A stretch of 64,000 bases of DNA, taken from contig NZ_ATUJ01000001.1 in the NCBI RefSeq assembly GCF_000420145.1, positions 62,001-126,000 of the forward strand, read 5' to 3'. This stretch comes from Paracoccus zeaxanthinifaciens ATCC 21588. Lineage in GTDB: Bacteria > Pseudomonadota > Alphaproteobacteria > Rhodobacterales > Rhodobacteraceae. The number at the start of each line of letters is the position of its first letter. Within the stretch, counting starts at the first letter, position 1. The notes beneath the pieces are model-generated. The model was not told where the DNA came from, ran no database searches, and worked only from the letters and a program-made list of their open reading frames with translations. The position numbers were made by a program, and so were the translations under genes. Shown here one piece after another: positions 7,995 through 17,305 of this stretch.

Positions 7995-10917
7995 TCAGGC
8001 GGCTCCCTTCCTTGTCGTAGAATACCGGATCGACGATCCGCGCCTTCATCACCGCCCCCGAGGGCATGGGGAATTCCAGCACCTGCCCCATCCGCGCGGG
8101 GCCGTGGCGCACCAGCCCCATCGCGACGGGGCGGTCCAGCGTGGGCGAGCGGTAGCTGGAGGTCACGCGCCCCTCGGTCACGCGCTGGCCATTGGCGTTG
8201 ACCTGGTCGGTCGCGGCATAGGCGCCGTCCGGCAGCACCTGCCCGTCGAGGCTTTGAAGGCCGACCAGCTTCCAGCGGGTGCCGTCGACCATGTGCAGGC
8301 GGCGCTGCGCCCGCTTGCCGATGTAATCCGCCTTCTTCTTCGAGATCGCCCAGTCCAGTCCCAGATCCTGCGGGATGATCGTGCCGTCCGTCTCGTCGCC
8401 GATCATGATGAAGCCCTTCTCGGCGCGCATGACATGCATCGCCTCGGTGCCATAGGGGGTGATCCCCAGATCGGCGCCCGCGTCGTGCAGCTTCTCCCAC
8501 AGTTCCAACCCGCGCGCGGCCGGGACCGCGATCTCGAAGCTCAGTTCCCCCGAGAAGCTGATGCGGAAGATCCGCGCGGGAATGCCCGCAAGGTCGCCCT
8601 CGGCCCAGGCCATGAAGGGCAGCGCATCCGCCGACAGGTCGATGCTGCCGTTCAGACGCTCCAGCAGGGTGCGCGCCTGCGGGCCGGCCACGGCGATCTG
8701 GGCATATTGCTCGGTCAGGTTGGCGGTGAAGACCTTCCAGTCCCACCACTCGCATTGCAGCCAATCCTCCATATGGGCATGGATGCGGTCGGCCCCGCCG
8801 GTCGTGGTGTGGCACAGCCAGGTGTCGTCGGACAGGCGCGCGACGACGCCGTCATCCATCAGGAAGCCGTTCTCGTTGCACATCAGCCCATAGCGGCAGC
8901 GCCCGACCTTCAGCGTGGACATCATGTTCGTGTACATCATGTCCATGAAGCGACCCGCATCCGGCCCCTTCACGACGATCTTGCCGAGGGTGGATGCATC
9001 AAGTGTGCCGACACCCTTGCGCACGGCCAGGATCTCTCGCGCGACGGCGGCCTCGCGGTCCTCGGCGCCCTGCGGATAGGCATAGGGCCTGCGCCAATGG
9101 CCGACAGGTTCCCAGGATGCCCCCTTCGCCTCGTGCCAGCCATGCATCGGGGTCTTGCGCAGCGGCTGGAACGCCTCGCCCCGCGCGTCGGCGGCGATGG
9201 TCGCAAGCGTCAGGGGCGTATAGGGCGGGCGGAAGGTCGTGGTCCCCGTGGCCGGGATCGGCTGGTCCAGCGCGCCCGACAGGACGGCCAGCCCGTTGAT
9301 GTTGCTCAGCTTGCCTTGATCGGTCGCCATCCCAAGGGTGGTGTATCGCTTGGTATGTTCGACCGAGGCATAGCCTTCGCGCGCGGCCAGTTCGACATCG
9401 GTGACCTTCACGTCATTCTGGTAATCCAGCCACATCTTGGCGCGCAGCTTGTGGGGCGCGCGGGCGGGCATGACCCAGACCGGCATGGTTGCGCCCTCGG
9501 GCCGCTCCAGGTCGCCCGCGCAGCACAGATCGCCATTCGCCGCGCCCACGGCCTGCGCGATCCCCTGCCCGTCCGCACCCAAAGGCGGGCGGTCCGGGTC
9601 GGGGCGGAACAGGGCCTGCGCATCGTCCCAAGTCAGCTTGCCGCCGCAGTGGCTGTAGAGATGGACGACCGGCGACCAGCCGCCCGACATCGCCACCGCG
9701 TCGCACTCGACGGTGCGGGTGATCTTCCCCTCGCCGTCCTGATCGCAGATGGCGACCGCCTCGACATGGCGGCGGCCCTTCACCTTGGCGATCGCGCTAC
9801 CGGTCAGCACCTCGATCCCGCGGTCGCGGACGGCCTGCGGCAGATCGCCCGTCGCCTGCGGGCGGGCATCGACGATGGCGGCCACGTCCAGCCCGGCATC
9901 GGCGGCGATCAGCGCCGTGCGATAGGCGTCATCGTTATTCGTCACCACCACGATGCGCTGCCCCGGCGCGACGCCGTGCAGGTCGATGAAATCGCGCATG
10001 GCCGAGGCCAGCATCACGCCCGGCACGTCGTTGCAGGCGAAGGACAGCGGGCGTTCCAGTGCGCCTGTCGCGGTGATCACGCGACCCGCGCGGATCCGCC
10101 ACAGGCGCTGGCGCGGGATGCCCTGGTTCGGATCGTGATCGGCCAGCGCCTCACGTGCGATCAGATAGCCGTGATCGTAAAGCCCCGTCGCCATGCAGTT
10201 TCGGCGCAGGGTAACGCCGGGCATGGCGCGCAGATCAGTCAGCAGCGCGTCGATGGCGTCCTGCCCGCCCGCATGGTCGATGGGCGTGCGCCCGCCCCAA
10301 TGAGGCGACTGTTCCAGCACGGTGACCGAGCCGCCCCCAGCCGCGGCGTCGCGCGCGGCCTGCAGCCCGGCGATGCCGCCGCCGACGACCACCACGTCGG
10401 CAAAGCCATAGGCCTGTTCATAGAGATCGGGATCGGGATCGGTCGGCGCCTTGCCCAGACCCGCGCTGCGCCGGATCACGGGTTCGAAGACATGCTTCCA
10501 GAAGGGGCGCGGATGGATGAAGGTCTTGTAGTAGAAGCCCGCCGGCAGCAGCGGCGACAGCCAGTCGTTCACCGCCCCGATATCGGCATCCAGCGACGGC
10601 CAGCAGTTCTGGCTGCGCGTCACCATGCCGGGCACCAGCGCGGTGGTCGTCGCGCGCTGGTTCGGCTCGAACCGGCCGCCCTGCCCCAGGCCCAGAAGGG
10701 CGTTCGGCTCCTCGGCCCCCGAAGCGACCGGGCCGCGCGGGCGGTGATACTTGAAGGACCGGCCCATCATCATCTGGCCGTTGGCCAGCAGCGCCGATGC
10801 CAGCGTGTCCCCGCGCAGCCCGCGCAGGTGGCGACCGTCGAAGCGGAACCCCAGCTGGTCCGAACGGTCGATCAGGCGGCCGCCCCGAGGCAGCCGGAAG
10901 GGGGGCACATGGGTCAT
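7987..10917 (-). CDS. soxA: Sarcosine oxidase alpha subunit
   Basis: Large subunit, 976 residues, close to the usual family length. The N-terminal region resembles a [2Fe-2S]-type fold (RSFKYHRPRGP, about residues 52-62) without the cluster cysteines, as known for this subunit. It is followed by a dinucleotide-binding Rossmann motif (VVVGGGIAGLQAARD). The C-terminal 400 residues form a GcvT-like tetrahydrofolate-binding domain (FSGELSFEIAVP, GIPARIFR). It uses NAD and shares FMN chemistry with SoxB. The ATG overlaps the soxD stop by 4 bases, and its own stop lies within soxG, so soxDAG are translationally chained. Confidence 0.95.
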   Translation of the reverse strand: MTHVPPFRLPRGGRLIDRSDQLGFRFDGRHLRGLRGDTLASALLANGQMMMGRSFKYHRPRGPVASGAEEPNALLGLGQGGRFEPNQRATTTALVPGMVTRSQNCWPSLDADIGAVNDWLSPLLPAGFYYKTFIHPRPFWKHVFEPVIRRSAGLGKAPTDPDPDLYEQAYGFADVVVVGGGIAGLQAARDAAAGGGSVTVLEQSPHWGGRTPIDHAGGQDAIDALLTDLRAMPGVTLRRNCMATGLYDHGYLIAREALADHDPNQGIPRQRLWRIRAGRVITATGALERPLSFACNDVPGVMLASAMRDFIDLHGVAPGQRIVVVTNNDDAYRTALIAADAGLDVAAIVDARPQATGDLPQAVRDRGIEVLTGSAIAKVKGRRHVEAVAICDQDGEGKITRTVECDAVAMSGGWSPVVHLYSHCGGKLTWDDAQALFRPDPDRPPLGADGQGIAQAVGAANGDLCCAGDLERPEGATMPVWVMPARAPHKLRAKMWLDYQNDVKVTDVELAAREGYASVEHTKRYTTLGMATDQGKLSNINGLAVLSGALDQPIPATGTTTFRPPYTPLTLATIAADARGEAFQPLRKTPMHGWHEAKGASWEPVGHWRRPYAYPQGAEDREAAVAREILAVRKGVGTLDASTLGKIVVKGPDAGRFMDMMYTNMMSTLKVGRCRYGLMCNENGFLMDDGVVARLSDDTWLCHTTTGGADRIHAHMEDWLQCEWWDWKVFTANLTEQYAQIAVAGPQARTLLERLNGSIDLSADALPFMAWAEGDLAGIPARIFRISFSGELSFEIAVPAARGLELWEKLHDAGADLGITPYGTEAMHVMRAEKGFIMIGDETDGTIIPQDLGLDWAISKKKADYIGKRAQRRLHMVDGTRWKLVGLQSLDGQVLPDGAYAATDQVNANGQRVTEGRVTSSYRSPTLDRPVAMGLVRHGPARMGQVLEFPMPSGAVMKARIVDPVFYDKEGSRLNG

Positions 10918-11252
10918 TCGGAGGCGCCTTCTTCGGTCGGGTTCCAGTCGGGACGCGCGGCGCGGACGGCCTGCACGATATGGTCGGGGGGCGTCGTCGT
11001 CTGCGCGGCATAGGTCCCGAAGACCTGCAGCGTCACCGTGCAGCGGGCGGCGATGAACCACTTGCCGCAGCCATAGGCGTGACGCCAGCGTTCCAGGTGG
11101 ACCCCGCGCGGGTTCCTGCGGGCGAACATGTAGCCCTCGAATTCCTCGTCGCTGCCATCCGGGCCGACGCGCTTCAGATGCGCCTCGCCGCCGTTGTGCA
11201 GTTCGGTTTCCTCGGCTTGGATGCCGCAATGCGGGCAGGTCAGGATCAGCAT
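10914..11252 (-). CDS. soxD: Sarcosine oxidase delta subunit (zinc-binding)
   Basis: A 112-residue subunit that binds zinc rather than taking part in catalysis. Likely zinc ligands are visible: C6 and C9 in TCPHCG, H58 and C62 in the WRHAYGCGKW segment. The middle contains the family segment GYMFARRNPRGVHLERW. The gene normally follows soxB directly, but here it is separated from soxB by a small membrane-protein gene and a hairpin. Confidence 0.93.
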   Translation of the reverse strand: MLILTCPHCGIQAEETELHNGGEAHLKRVGPDGSDEEFEGYMFARRNPRGVHLERWRHAYGCGKWFIAARCTVTLQVFGTYAAQTTTPPDHIVQAVRAARPDWNPTEEGASE

Positions 11253-11288
11253 GGGGCGGTCCTTGCAGGCAGGGTGTCGGAACGCGAA

Positions 11289-11322
11289 ACGGCACCGCGC
11301 GGGGGGACCCCGGCGGTGCCGT
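11289..11322 (-). terminator. Intra-operon hairpin between the small membrane ORF and soxD
   Basis: Ten-base perfect inverted repeat (ACGGCACCGC at 11289-11298, GCGGTGCCGT at 11313-11322) with a 14-base loop, 26 bases past the small ORF. On the minus strand it is followed by TTCGCGTTCC, so it may be a weak terminator or a stabilising stem that sets unequal expression of soxB and soxDAG. Confidence 0.45.
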
Positions 11323-11348
11323 TCGAAATCACGCGCGGTCGCGCGGTA

Positions 11349-11564
11349 TCAGTTCGCCGGTTCGGGCGATTCGGCCTCGACCGAGACGTCGGGCGCCTCG
11401 GCAGGCTCACCGCCGCCGGCATCCACGTTGACCTCGGTGTTGTCGCCGCCACCGGCTGCGGGCATCTCGGCATCGCCGCCCGCCAGGAAGAAGAACAGCA
11501 GTGCCACGACGACCACGAGGCCGCCGACGATGAAGTAAAGACCGTTGTTGTTGCGATCGGACAT
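11349..11564 (-). CDS. Small single-pass membrane protein within the sarcosine oxidase operon
   Basis: A 71-residue protein of unknown function. It has a short polar N-terminus (MSDRNNN), one strongly hydrophobic helix at about residues 9-27 and an acidic tail rich in Gly, Ala, Pro and Glu. The low-complexity tail should face the periplasm if the N-terminus stays inside. A strong ribosome site (AGAAAGGAAAG) precedes the ATG, so it is very likely translated. It lies between soxB and soxD on the same strand, where other sox operons have nothing. A role linked to sarcosine metabolism is only suggested by position. Confidence 0.75.
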   Translation of the reverse strand: MSDRNNNGLYFIVGGLVVVVALLFFFLAGGDAEMPAAGGGDNTEVNVDAGGGEPAEAPDVSVEAESPEPAN

Positions 11565-11655
11565 TGGCTTTCCTTTCTCCGTTCGGAGTTGCGAAAAGCT
11601 AATGCGGAAACCCCGCCTCGGGTTTCCGGGGGCGCGACACGTGGCGAAACCGTGC

Positions 11656-12921
11656 TCAATGTGCCACTCCTGCCGCGACGGATTCGTCGATGAAGCGCCC
11701 CTCGCGGAAGCGGTCCAGCCCGAAATCGGCGGCCAGCGGTCCGGGGCGGCCCTTGGCGACCAGTTCGGCCATGGCCCAGCCCGATCCGGGGATGGCCTTG
11801 AAGCCCCCCGTGCCCCAGCCGCAATTGACGAAGACCCCGCCCACGGGCGTCGTCGACAGGATGGGTGATCGGTCGCCCGTCATGTCCACGATCCCGCCCC
11901 ATTGGCGCAGCATCTTCAGGCGCCCGATCATGGGGAAGGTCTCGACCAGGGCGCGGACGGTTTCCTCGACATGGTGCCAGCTGCCGCGTTGGGTGAAGTT
12001 GTTGAAATGGTCGGTGCCGCCGCCGATGACCATTTCCCCCTTGTCGGATTGCGACAGGTATCCGTGGACGGTGTTGGCCATCACGACGACATCCATGCAG
12101 GGCTTGATCGGTTCGCTGACCAGGGCCTGCAGGGCGACGCTCTCGATGGGCAGGCGGAAGCCCGCCATTTCCGCAAGCTGGCTGGAATGACCGGCCACGA
12201 CCATCGCCAGCTTCTCGCAGCCGATGCGGCCCTTGCTGGTGTTGACGGCGCGGACCTGCCCGCCCTCGGTCTCGACCCCCGTCACCTCGCAGTTCTGGAT
12301 GATGTGCATGCCCATGTCGGAACAGGCGCGGGCATAGCCCCAGGCGACCGCGTCGTGCCGCGCGGTGCCGCCGCGTTCCTGGTACAGCCCGCCCAGCACG
12401 GGATAACGCGGCCCGTCGATATTGATGATCGGCACCAGCTCCTTCAGGCGCTGCGCGTCGATCCATTCGGTGCTGACGCCCTGCAGGTTGTTGGCATAGA
12501 CGGTGCGCTTGTAGCCGCGCACCTCGTGTTCGGTCTGGGCCAGCATGATCAACCCGCGCGGGCTGAACATGACGTTGTAGTTCAGGTCCTGGCTCAGGCC
12601 TTCATACAGCTTAAGGGCCTTGTCATAGATCGCCGCCGACGGATCCTGCAGATAGTTCGACCGGATGATCGTCGTGTTGCGGCCCGTGTTGCCGCCGCCC
12701 AGCCAGCCCTTGTCCAGCACCGCCACATCGGTGATGCCGAAGTTCTTGCCCAGGTAGTATGCGGTGGCCAGCCCGTGTCCGCCCGCCCCCACGACGATCA
12801 CCTTGTAGCGGTCGCGCGGTTCGGGGCTGGCCCATGCGCGGTTCCAGCCCTTGTGCTGGCGCAGCGCCTCGCGGGCGATGGCGAAGACGGAGTAGCGGCC
12901 GGAACGGGCGGTATCGGGCAT
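11656..12921 (-). CDS. soxB: Sarcosine oxidase beta subunit (flavoprotein)
   Basis: FAD/FMN-binding catalytic subunit, 421 residues, in the DAO family. The N-terminus YSVFAIAREAL is followed by a dinucleotide-binding motif (VIVVGAGGHGLATAYYLGK) and the family segment GWLGGGNTGRNTTIIRSNY. The C-terminal part carries the FAD-contact region NCGWGTGGFKAIPGSGWAMA. The start at 12921 matches the usual N-terminus; a longer frame would add an atypical leader. It is the first gene of the operon and is divergent from ccmI across 172 bases, so the promoter should lie there. Confidence 0.95.
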   Translation of the reverse strand: MPDTARSGRYSVFAIAREALRQHKGWNRAWASPEPRDRYKVIVVGAGGHGLATAYYLGKNFGITDVAVLDKGWLGGGNTGRNTTIIRSNYLQDPSAAIYDKALKLYEGLSQDLNYNVMFSPRGLIMLAQTEHEVRGYKRTVYANNLQGVSTEWIDAQRLKELVPIINIDGPRYPVLGGLYQERGGTARHDAVAWGYARACSDMGMHIIQNCEVTGVETEGGQVRAVNTSKGRIGCEKLAMVVAGHSSQLAEMAGFRLPIESVALQALVSEPIKPCMDVVVMANTVHGYLSQSDKGEMVIGGGTDHFNNFTQRGSWHHVEETVRALVETFPMIGRLKMLRQWGGIVDMTGDRSPILSTTPVGGVFVNCGWGTGGFKAIPGSGWAMAELVAKGRPGPLAADFGLDRFREGRFIDESVAAGVAH

Positions 12922-13093
12922 GGGGGCCTCATCGGTGTTTCGGGGCAGCATGGCGGCGCGCAGCCCCACGGGCAAGGCGGCGAACGGCAGATCGCGGCAA
13001 AATGCGACATCCCGCCGATGGGCGCGTCACGCCGCCGCTTTCGATCGGGCGGGAATGGCGATAGTCAGGGCAGCGAAGCCAAGGGGGACCCTC

Positions 13094-14317
13094 ATGTTCT
13101 GGATCGTCGGGACAGCCATGATCGCCGCGACCGCAGCCGCAATCGCGATGCCGCTGCGCCGTGCGGATGCGCATGCCGAACCGGCGGCGGCCTATGACCT
13201 GCGCGTCTATCGCGACCAGCTGCGAGAGGTGGAGCGCGACCTGGAACGCGGCGTGCTGGCCCCCGAGGATGCCGAGCGCCTGCGCCGCGAGATCGGCCGC
13301 AAGGTGCTGGATGCCGACCGCCGCATGACGGGGGCCGCGCCCTCGGGCGGCGCGGCGGGCGGGCGCGTCGCGGTGGCGGTGCTGGCCGTGCTGATGGCGG
13401 CAGGGGTCGGGCTGTATCTGTGGCAGGGCGTGCCCGGCGCGCGCGACCTGCCCCTGCAGGCGCGGTTCGAGGCCGCCGAGGACGCCTATCGCAACCGCCC
13501 GACGCAGGCGCAGGCCGAAAGGCTGGCCCCCGCCCCGCAGGTTCAGGCGGACCAGGATTACCGCGACCTGGTCGACCGGTTGCGCGACCGCGTGGCCGAA
13601 CGTCCCGACGACCCGCAGGGCCTTGCCCTTCTGGCCGAGAGCGAGGCGAACCTGGGCAACCTCGCCGCCGCGCGCGAGGCGCAGCAGCGGCTGACCGATC
13701 TGCAGCCCTCGGCCTTGAGCCACGCGCGGCTTGCCTCGGTCATGGTCGAGGCGGCGGGCGGCATCGTCACCCCCGAGGCCGAGGCCGAGCTGGCCCGCAG
13801 CCTGCGCGCCGATCCCGGCCAGCCGCAGGCGCGATACCTGCAGGGCGTGCTGATGGTTCAGAACGGGCGTCCCGACCGCGCCTTTCCGATCTGGCGCGAC
13901 CTGCTGGAGACCGGCCCCGAGGACGCGCCCTGGAACGATTTCCTGCGCGCGACCCTGCCGGAACTGGCCTGGCTTGCGGGCCAGCCCGATTACGAGCTGC
14001 CCGCCCGTCCCGGCCCCACCGCCGACGACATCGCCGCCGCAGGCGATCTGAGCGACGAGGAACGCGCGCAGATGATCGACGGCATGGTCGAGGGCCTGCG
14101 CGACCGCCTGGCCCGCGAAGGCGGCAGCCCCGCCGAATGGGCGCGGCTGATCGGCGCGCTGGCCGTGCAGGGCCGGACGGCGGACGCCAACGCGGTCCTG
14201 TCCGAGGCCCGCACGATATTCGAGGACAGCGCATCCGCGCTGGACAGCATCAACGCGGCAGCCAGCCGCGCGGGCCTTGACGCCCCCGACACGAAAGGGA
14301 CCCCGGATGGTCCATGA
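13094..14317 (+). CDS. ccmI: Cytochrome c maturation protein CcmI
   Basis: Membrane apocytochrome c chaperone, 407 residues. The usual architecture is visible: an N-terminal transmembrane helix (residues about 2-20), a short cytoplasmic leucine-zipper-like loop ([15 protein letters not shown]), a second transmembrane helix (about 93-112) and a long periplasmic TPR-like region. AAGGGGG lies 8 bases before the ATG. The next gene, ruvX, starts inside its last codons. CcmI delivers apocytochrome to the CcmFH heme ligase; other ccm genes are not in the window. Confidence 0.9.
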   Translation: MFWIVGTAMIAATAAAIAMPLRRADAHAEPAAAYDLRVYRDQLREVERDLERGVLAPEDAERLRREIGRKVLDADRRMTGAAPSGGAAGGRVAVAVLAVLMAAGVGLYLWQGVPGARDLPLQARFEAAEDAYRNRPTQAQAERLAPAPQVQADQDYRDLVDRLRDRVAERPDDPQGLALLAESEANLGNLAAAREAQQRLTDLQPSALSHARLASVMVEAAGGIVTPEAEAELARSLRADPGQPQARYLQGVLMVQNGRPDRAFPIWRDLLETGPEDAPWNDFLRATLPELAWLAGQPDYELPARPGPTADDIAAAGDLSDEERAQMIDGMVEGLRDRLAREGGSPAEWARLIGALAVQGRTADANAVLSEARTIFEDSASALDSINAAASRAGLDAPDTKGTPDGP

Positions 14318-14777
14318 CGACATCGCCGATTTCATGACCGCCCTGCCGCCGATGGGCGCGATCGCGGGGCTCGACCTTGGCACCAAGACCATCGGGGTCG
14401 CGGTCAGCGACGGGCTGCGCTCGGTCGCGACGCCGATCACGGTGGTCCGCCGCAAGAAGTTCGGCCTGGACGCGCAGGCGCTGCTGGAGATCGTGGCCGA
14501 CCGCGACCTCAAGGGCCTGATCCTGGGCCTGCCGCGCAACATGGACGGGTCCGAAGGCCCGCGCTGCCAGTCCACCCGCGCCTTCGCGCGCAACCTGTCG
14601 CGGCTGACCGACCTGCCCATCGGGTTCTGGGACGAACGCCTGTCCACCGTCGCCGCCGAACGCGCCCTGCTCGAGGCCGACACCTCGCGCAGGAAGCGCG
14701 CCGAGGTGATCGACCAGGTCGCGGCGGGGTACATCCTGCAGGGCGCGCTGGACCGGCTGCGCCATCTGCGCGGATGA
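14307..14777 (+). CDS. ruvX: YqgF/RuvX-type RNase H-fold nuclease
   Basis: A 156-residue YqgF-family protein, described as a putative Holliday junction resolvase and implicated in 16S rRNA 5'-end processing. Family features include [17 protein letters not shown] with the first catalytic Asp (about residues 17-33), [15 protein letters not shown] and [13 protein letters not shown]. It overlaps the end of ccmI by 11 bases, and its TGA is shared with the ATG of the DUF1289 gene (ATGA). Confidence 0.92.
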   Translation: MVHDDIADFMTALPPMGAIAGLDLGTKTIGVAVSDGLRSVATPITVVRRKKFGLDAQALLEIVADRDLKGLILGLPRNMDGSEGPRCQSTRAFARNLSRLTDLPIGFWDERLSTVAAERALLEADTSRRKRAEVIDQVAAGYILQGALDRLRHLRG

Positions 14778-14950
14778 CACGCAGCCCCTGCATCGGTACC
14801 TGCCGGATAGAACCGGACAGCCAGCTGTGCGCGGGATGCCTGCGCACCCTGTCCGAGATCGCGTCATGGGCGGGGATGTCGGATGCGGAACGCCGCGCGG
14901 TGATGGACGACCTGCCCGCGCGGCGGAAGGATCAGCCCCGCGGATCGTAG
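14774..14950 (+). CDS. DUF1289 (YdhL-like) small cysteine protein
   Basis: A 58-residue protein with the DUF1289 signature: SPCIGTC at residues 4-10, then [15 protein letters not shown] at about 18-32. The four cysteines (6, 10, 19, 22) suggest a metal site; the function is unknown. It overlaps ruvX by 4 bases and its last 19 bases overlap the end of the convergent DnaJ-like gene. It is easy to miss because it is short and buried in the antisense frame. Confidence 0.85.
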   Translation: MTRSPCIGTCRIEPDSQLCAGCLRTLSEIASWAGMSDAERRAVMDDLPARRKDQPRGS

Positions 14951-15828
14951 CCGCGGGTCTTGCGCCATTCGGTCAGGAAGGCCGCCAGTTCCTCGTCGGG
15001 TTCGGGCATCGCGACGCGCAGCTCGACATGCTGGTCGCCGCCGTTGATGCCGCGTCCGCGCAGGCGCATCTTCTGACCCGAGGTCGCGCCCGCCGGAATG
15101 GACAGCCGCACCGGACCGTCGATGGTGGGCGCGGCGACCTTCGCCCCCAGCACGGCCTCGTCGATGGTGATGGGCAGGATCACGTGCACGTCGTCGCCCT
15201 CGCGGCGGAACTGCGGATGCGGATCGACCGACACCTCGAGGTACAGGTCGCCCGCCGGGCCGCGGCCCATGCCCGGCTCTCCCTTGCCGCGCAGGCGGAT
15301 GGACTGACCGTCGCGCACGCCCTTGGGGATCGTCACCTCCAGCGTGCCGCCATCGGGCAGCGTGATGCGCTTGCGCCCGCCGGTGGCGGCGGTCATGAAA
15401 TCGACCCGCATGGCCATGCGCAGGTCCTCTCCGCGCCGGGTGCCGCCCCCGAAACCGCCGAAGCCCCCGAAGCCGCCACGACGCCCCTGCTGCGACTGCG
15501 CCTGCCCGAACAGGTCCGCGAAGATGTCCGACAGGTCGGGATCGCCATGCGACGGCCCCTGGCCGAAGGGGTTGCCGCCGCCACGGCCCCAGCCCGCCAT
15601 CTTCTCGTTGCCGTCGGCGTCGATCTCTCCGGCGTCGAAGCGTCGGCGGCGGTCCTCGTCCTTCAGCAGGTCATAGGCGGCGGTCGCCGCCTTGAAGCGC
15701 GCGGTCGCCTCCGGGTCCGGATTCACGTCCGGATGGTCGGTCTTGACGATACGGCGATAGGCGCTCTTGATGTCGCTGGTGCCGGCACCGCGCGACAGAC
15801 CAAGCGCCGCATATGGATCGCTTGCCAT
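14932..15828 (-). CDS. DnaJ/CbpA-like co-chaperone
   Basis: A 298-residue Hsp40 of type B. The J domain occupies residues about 3-70, with HPDVNPD at about 35-41, followed by a Gly-rich linker (GGFGGFGGFGGG) and the two C-terminal beta-sandwich domains (AATGGRKRITLPDGG). It has no zinc-finger CxxCxGxG repeats, so it is a CbpA-like protein rather than canonical DnaJ. The start at 15828 (MASDPYAAL) is preferred over an upstream ATG because it gives the standard J-domain N-terminus. Confidence 0.9.
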   Translation of the reverse strand: MASDPYAALGLSRGAGTSDIKSAYRRIVKTDHPDVNPDPEATARFKAATAAYDLLKDEDRRRRFDAGEIDADGNEKMAGWGRGGGNPFGQGPSHGDPDLSDIFADLFGQAQSQQGRRGGFGGFGGFGGGTRRGEDLRMAMRVDFMTAATGGRKRITLPDGGTLEVTIPKGVRDGQSIRLRGKGEPGMGRGPAGDLYLEVSVDPHPQFRREGDDVHVILPITIDEAVLGAKVAAPTIDGPVRLSIPAGATSGQKMRLRGRGINGGDQHVELRVAMPEPDEELAAFLTEWRKTRGYDPRG

Positions 15829-15853
15829 GCATGGTCCCCATTTGTGCAATCAA

Positions 15854-15884
15854 CCGGGCTGCACCCAAGATAGATGCAGCCCGG
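15854..15884 (-). terminator. Hairpin between the aldo/keto reductase and DnaJ-like genes
   Basis: Ten-base perfect stem (CCGGGCTGCA at 15854-15863, TGCAGCCCGG at 15875-15884) with an 11-base loop, starting 7 bases after the reductase stop. It is likely the reductase terminator. It also lies in the leader of the DnaJ-like gene. Confidence 0.55.
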
Positions 15885-15890
15885 CGGGTA

Positions 15891-16949
15891 TCAATAGGGC
15901 AACGGATGCGCGCGGTGAAGCCTGTCGATGCCGCGGACCAGATCCTCGGGCAGCTCGCGGCCCAGACCCTCGATCAGGTGCGTCAGCTGCGGCACCGTGG
16001 TCGCGCCGATGATCGGCACGACCTTGAAGGGGCGCGTCAGCTGCCACGCGGTCGCCATGTGGACCACGTCCCAGCCATGCTCGGCGGCCAGATCGACGTA
16101 ATCCTGCGCGGCGGCCATGCCCGCGGCGGTCTTGCGACCGCCCAGGTTGCCTTGCCCGCCGCTTGCCTTGTCCACCGAGGCGCGGCTGCCCTCGGGCATG
16201 GCGCCGCCGGCATATTTCCCCGTCAGCAGCCCCGCCGCCAGCGTGGAATAGGACAGCAGCGTCAGGTCCTCGTTCACGACCGTCTCGGCCAGATCGGTGT
16301 CGAACAGACGATAGAGCGGCGAATACTCGTTCTGGATCGCGGCCATGCGCGGCGCACCCGTGCGGTCGGCCACGTCGCACCAGCGGGCGGTGCCCCAGGC
16401 GCTCTCGTTCGAGAGGCCGATGGCGCGCAGCTTGCCCGCGCGGACGGCCTCGTGCAGGGCCTCCAGCACATCGGCCATGTGGTCCAGCGTGCGGGCCTTG
16501 TCCTGCCCCGAGGGATCGTAGCGCCAGTTCTGGCGGAACGCCCAGGATCCGCGCACCGGCCAGTGCAGCTGGTACAGGTCGATGCGGTCCGTCTGCAGCC
16601 GCGCCAGCGACGCATCGATGCATTCGCGCACCGTCGCCCCGTCATAGGGCCTGCCGTCGCGCAGGATCTGGCTGGGGCCGGTGATCTTGGTCGCGATCTC
16701 GACCCGGTCGCGATTGCCGGTGCGGGCCAGCCAGTTGCCGATGATCTGTTCAGACACGCCGATCGTCTCTCGGCGGACGGGGTTCACGGGATACATCTCG
16801 GCCACGTCCATGAAGGTCATGCCGGCATCCAGCGCGATGTCCATCTGGCGATGGGCCTCAGCCTCGGGGGTCTGGTTGCCGAAGGTCATGGTGCCCAGGC
16901 AGATCTCGCTGACCTCGACATCGCTGCCGCCAAGTTTCACGCGTTTCAT
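15891..16949 (-). CDS. Aldo/keto reductase, Tas-like
   Basis: A 352-residue NADPH-dependent oxidoreductase of TIM-barrel type. Visible features are the N-terminal CLGTMTFGNQTPE segment, catalytic Asp and Tyr in the FMDVAEMYPVNP segment, the active-site Lys in the EIATKI strand, the QLHWPVRG strand and the C-terminal IGATTVPQL cofactor loop. The combination is typical of the Tas group rather than the potassium-channel beta-subunit group. The physiological substrate cannot be read from sequence. Confidence 0.88.
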   Translation of the reverse strand: MKRVKLGGSDVEVSEICLGTMTFGNQTPEAEAHRQMDIALDAGMTFMDVAEMYPVNPVRRETIGVSEQIIGNWLARTGNRDRVEIATKITGPSQILRDGRPYDGATVRECIDASLARLQTDRIDLYQLHWPVRGSWAFRQNWRYDPSGQDKARTLDHMADVLEALHEAVRAGKLRAIGLSNESAWGTARWCDVADRTGAPRMAAIQNEYSPLYRLFDTDLAETVVNEDLTLLSYSTLAAGLLTGKYAGGAMPEGSRASVDKASGGQGNLGGRKTAAGMAAAQDYVDLAAEHGWDVVHMATAWQLTRPFKVVPIIGATTVPQLTHLIEGLGRELPEDLVRGIDRLHRAHPLPY

Positions 16950-17305
16950 GCTGCTCTCTCCGCAAATCCGTGTCGGAACGACGTTTCGGGGGGCAAGCTA
17001 GCGATCGCGGCGCGGAGCGCAAGCAGATCGCAGGCGGCACCGGGCGGACGCCGGCACCCCGCGATGGGGATGCCTGAACCAACAAAAACTGCCTAAACGG
17101 CAAAACCAATCAACGCCCGCGCCGGTGACGCACAGGTCAATTAAATAGACAAAACGGTCGTTTCCATAGCGCATTGGGGCTATGTTGCCTGTTGGACACG
17201 GGCCCACCGAATGATAGCTCTATTCCAAAGTATATTCTGGCTTCCCTGCGGCGGGAGGCGATCCATTCAATTACAACAAACGCGTGTATTCCAGGCGCTT
17301 ATTCA
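16950..17305. promoter_or_regulatory. AT-rich divergent intergenic region with two dyad elements
   Basis: This 356-base gap separates the aldo/keto reductase from the LuxR-family gene and is clearly more AT-rich than its surroundings in its right half. Two dyad-symmetric elements lie close together: an imperfect one, GTCAATTAAATAGAC at 17136-17150, and AAACG-GT-CGTTT at 17152-17163. Either could be an operator for the neighbouring regulator. No convincing -35/-10 pair or open reading frame was found. Confidence 0.45.

Noticed and set aside
7555-11013. A 1152-codon open frame antisense to soxA
   Set aside because: It covers soxA and adjoining genes on the opposite strand, has an His/Arg/Gln/Ala-rich translation with no family features, and arises from high-GC third positions in the true gene.
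17174-17305. Longer N-terminus for the LuxR-family regulator
   Set aside because: The extra 44 residues begin at TTG, lack family similarity and fall in the AT-rich regulatory region; the ATG at 17306 gives the standard domain start.
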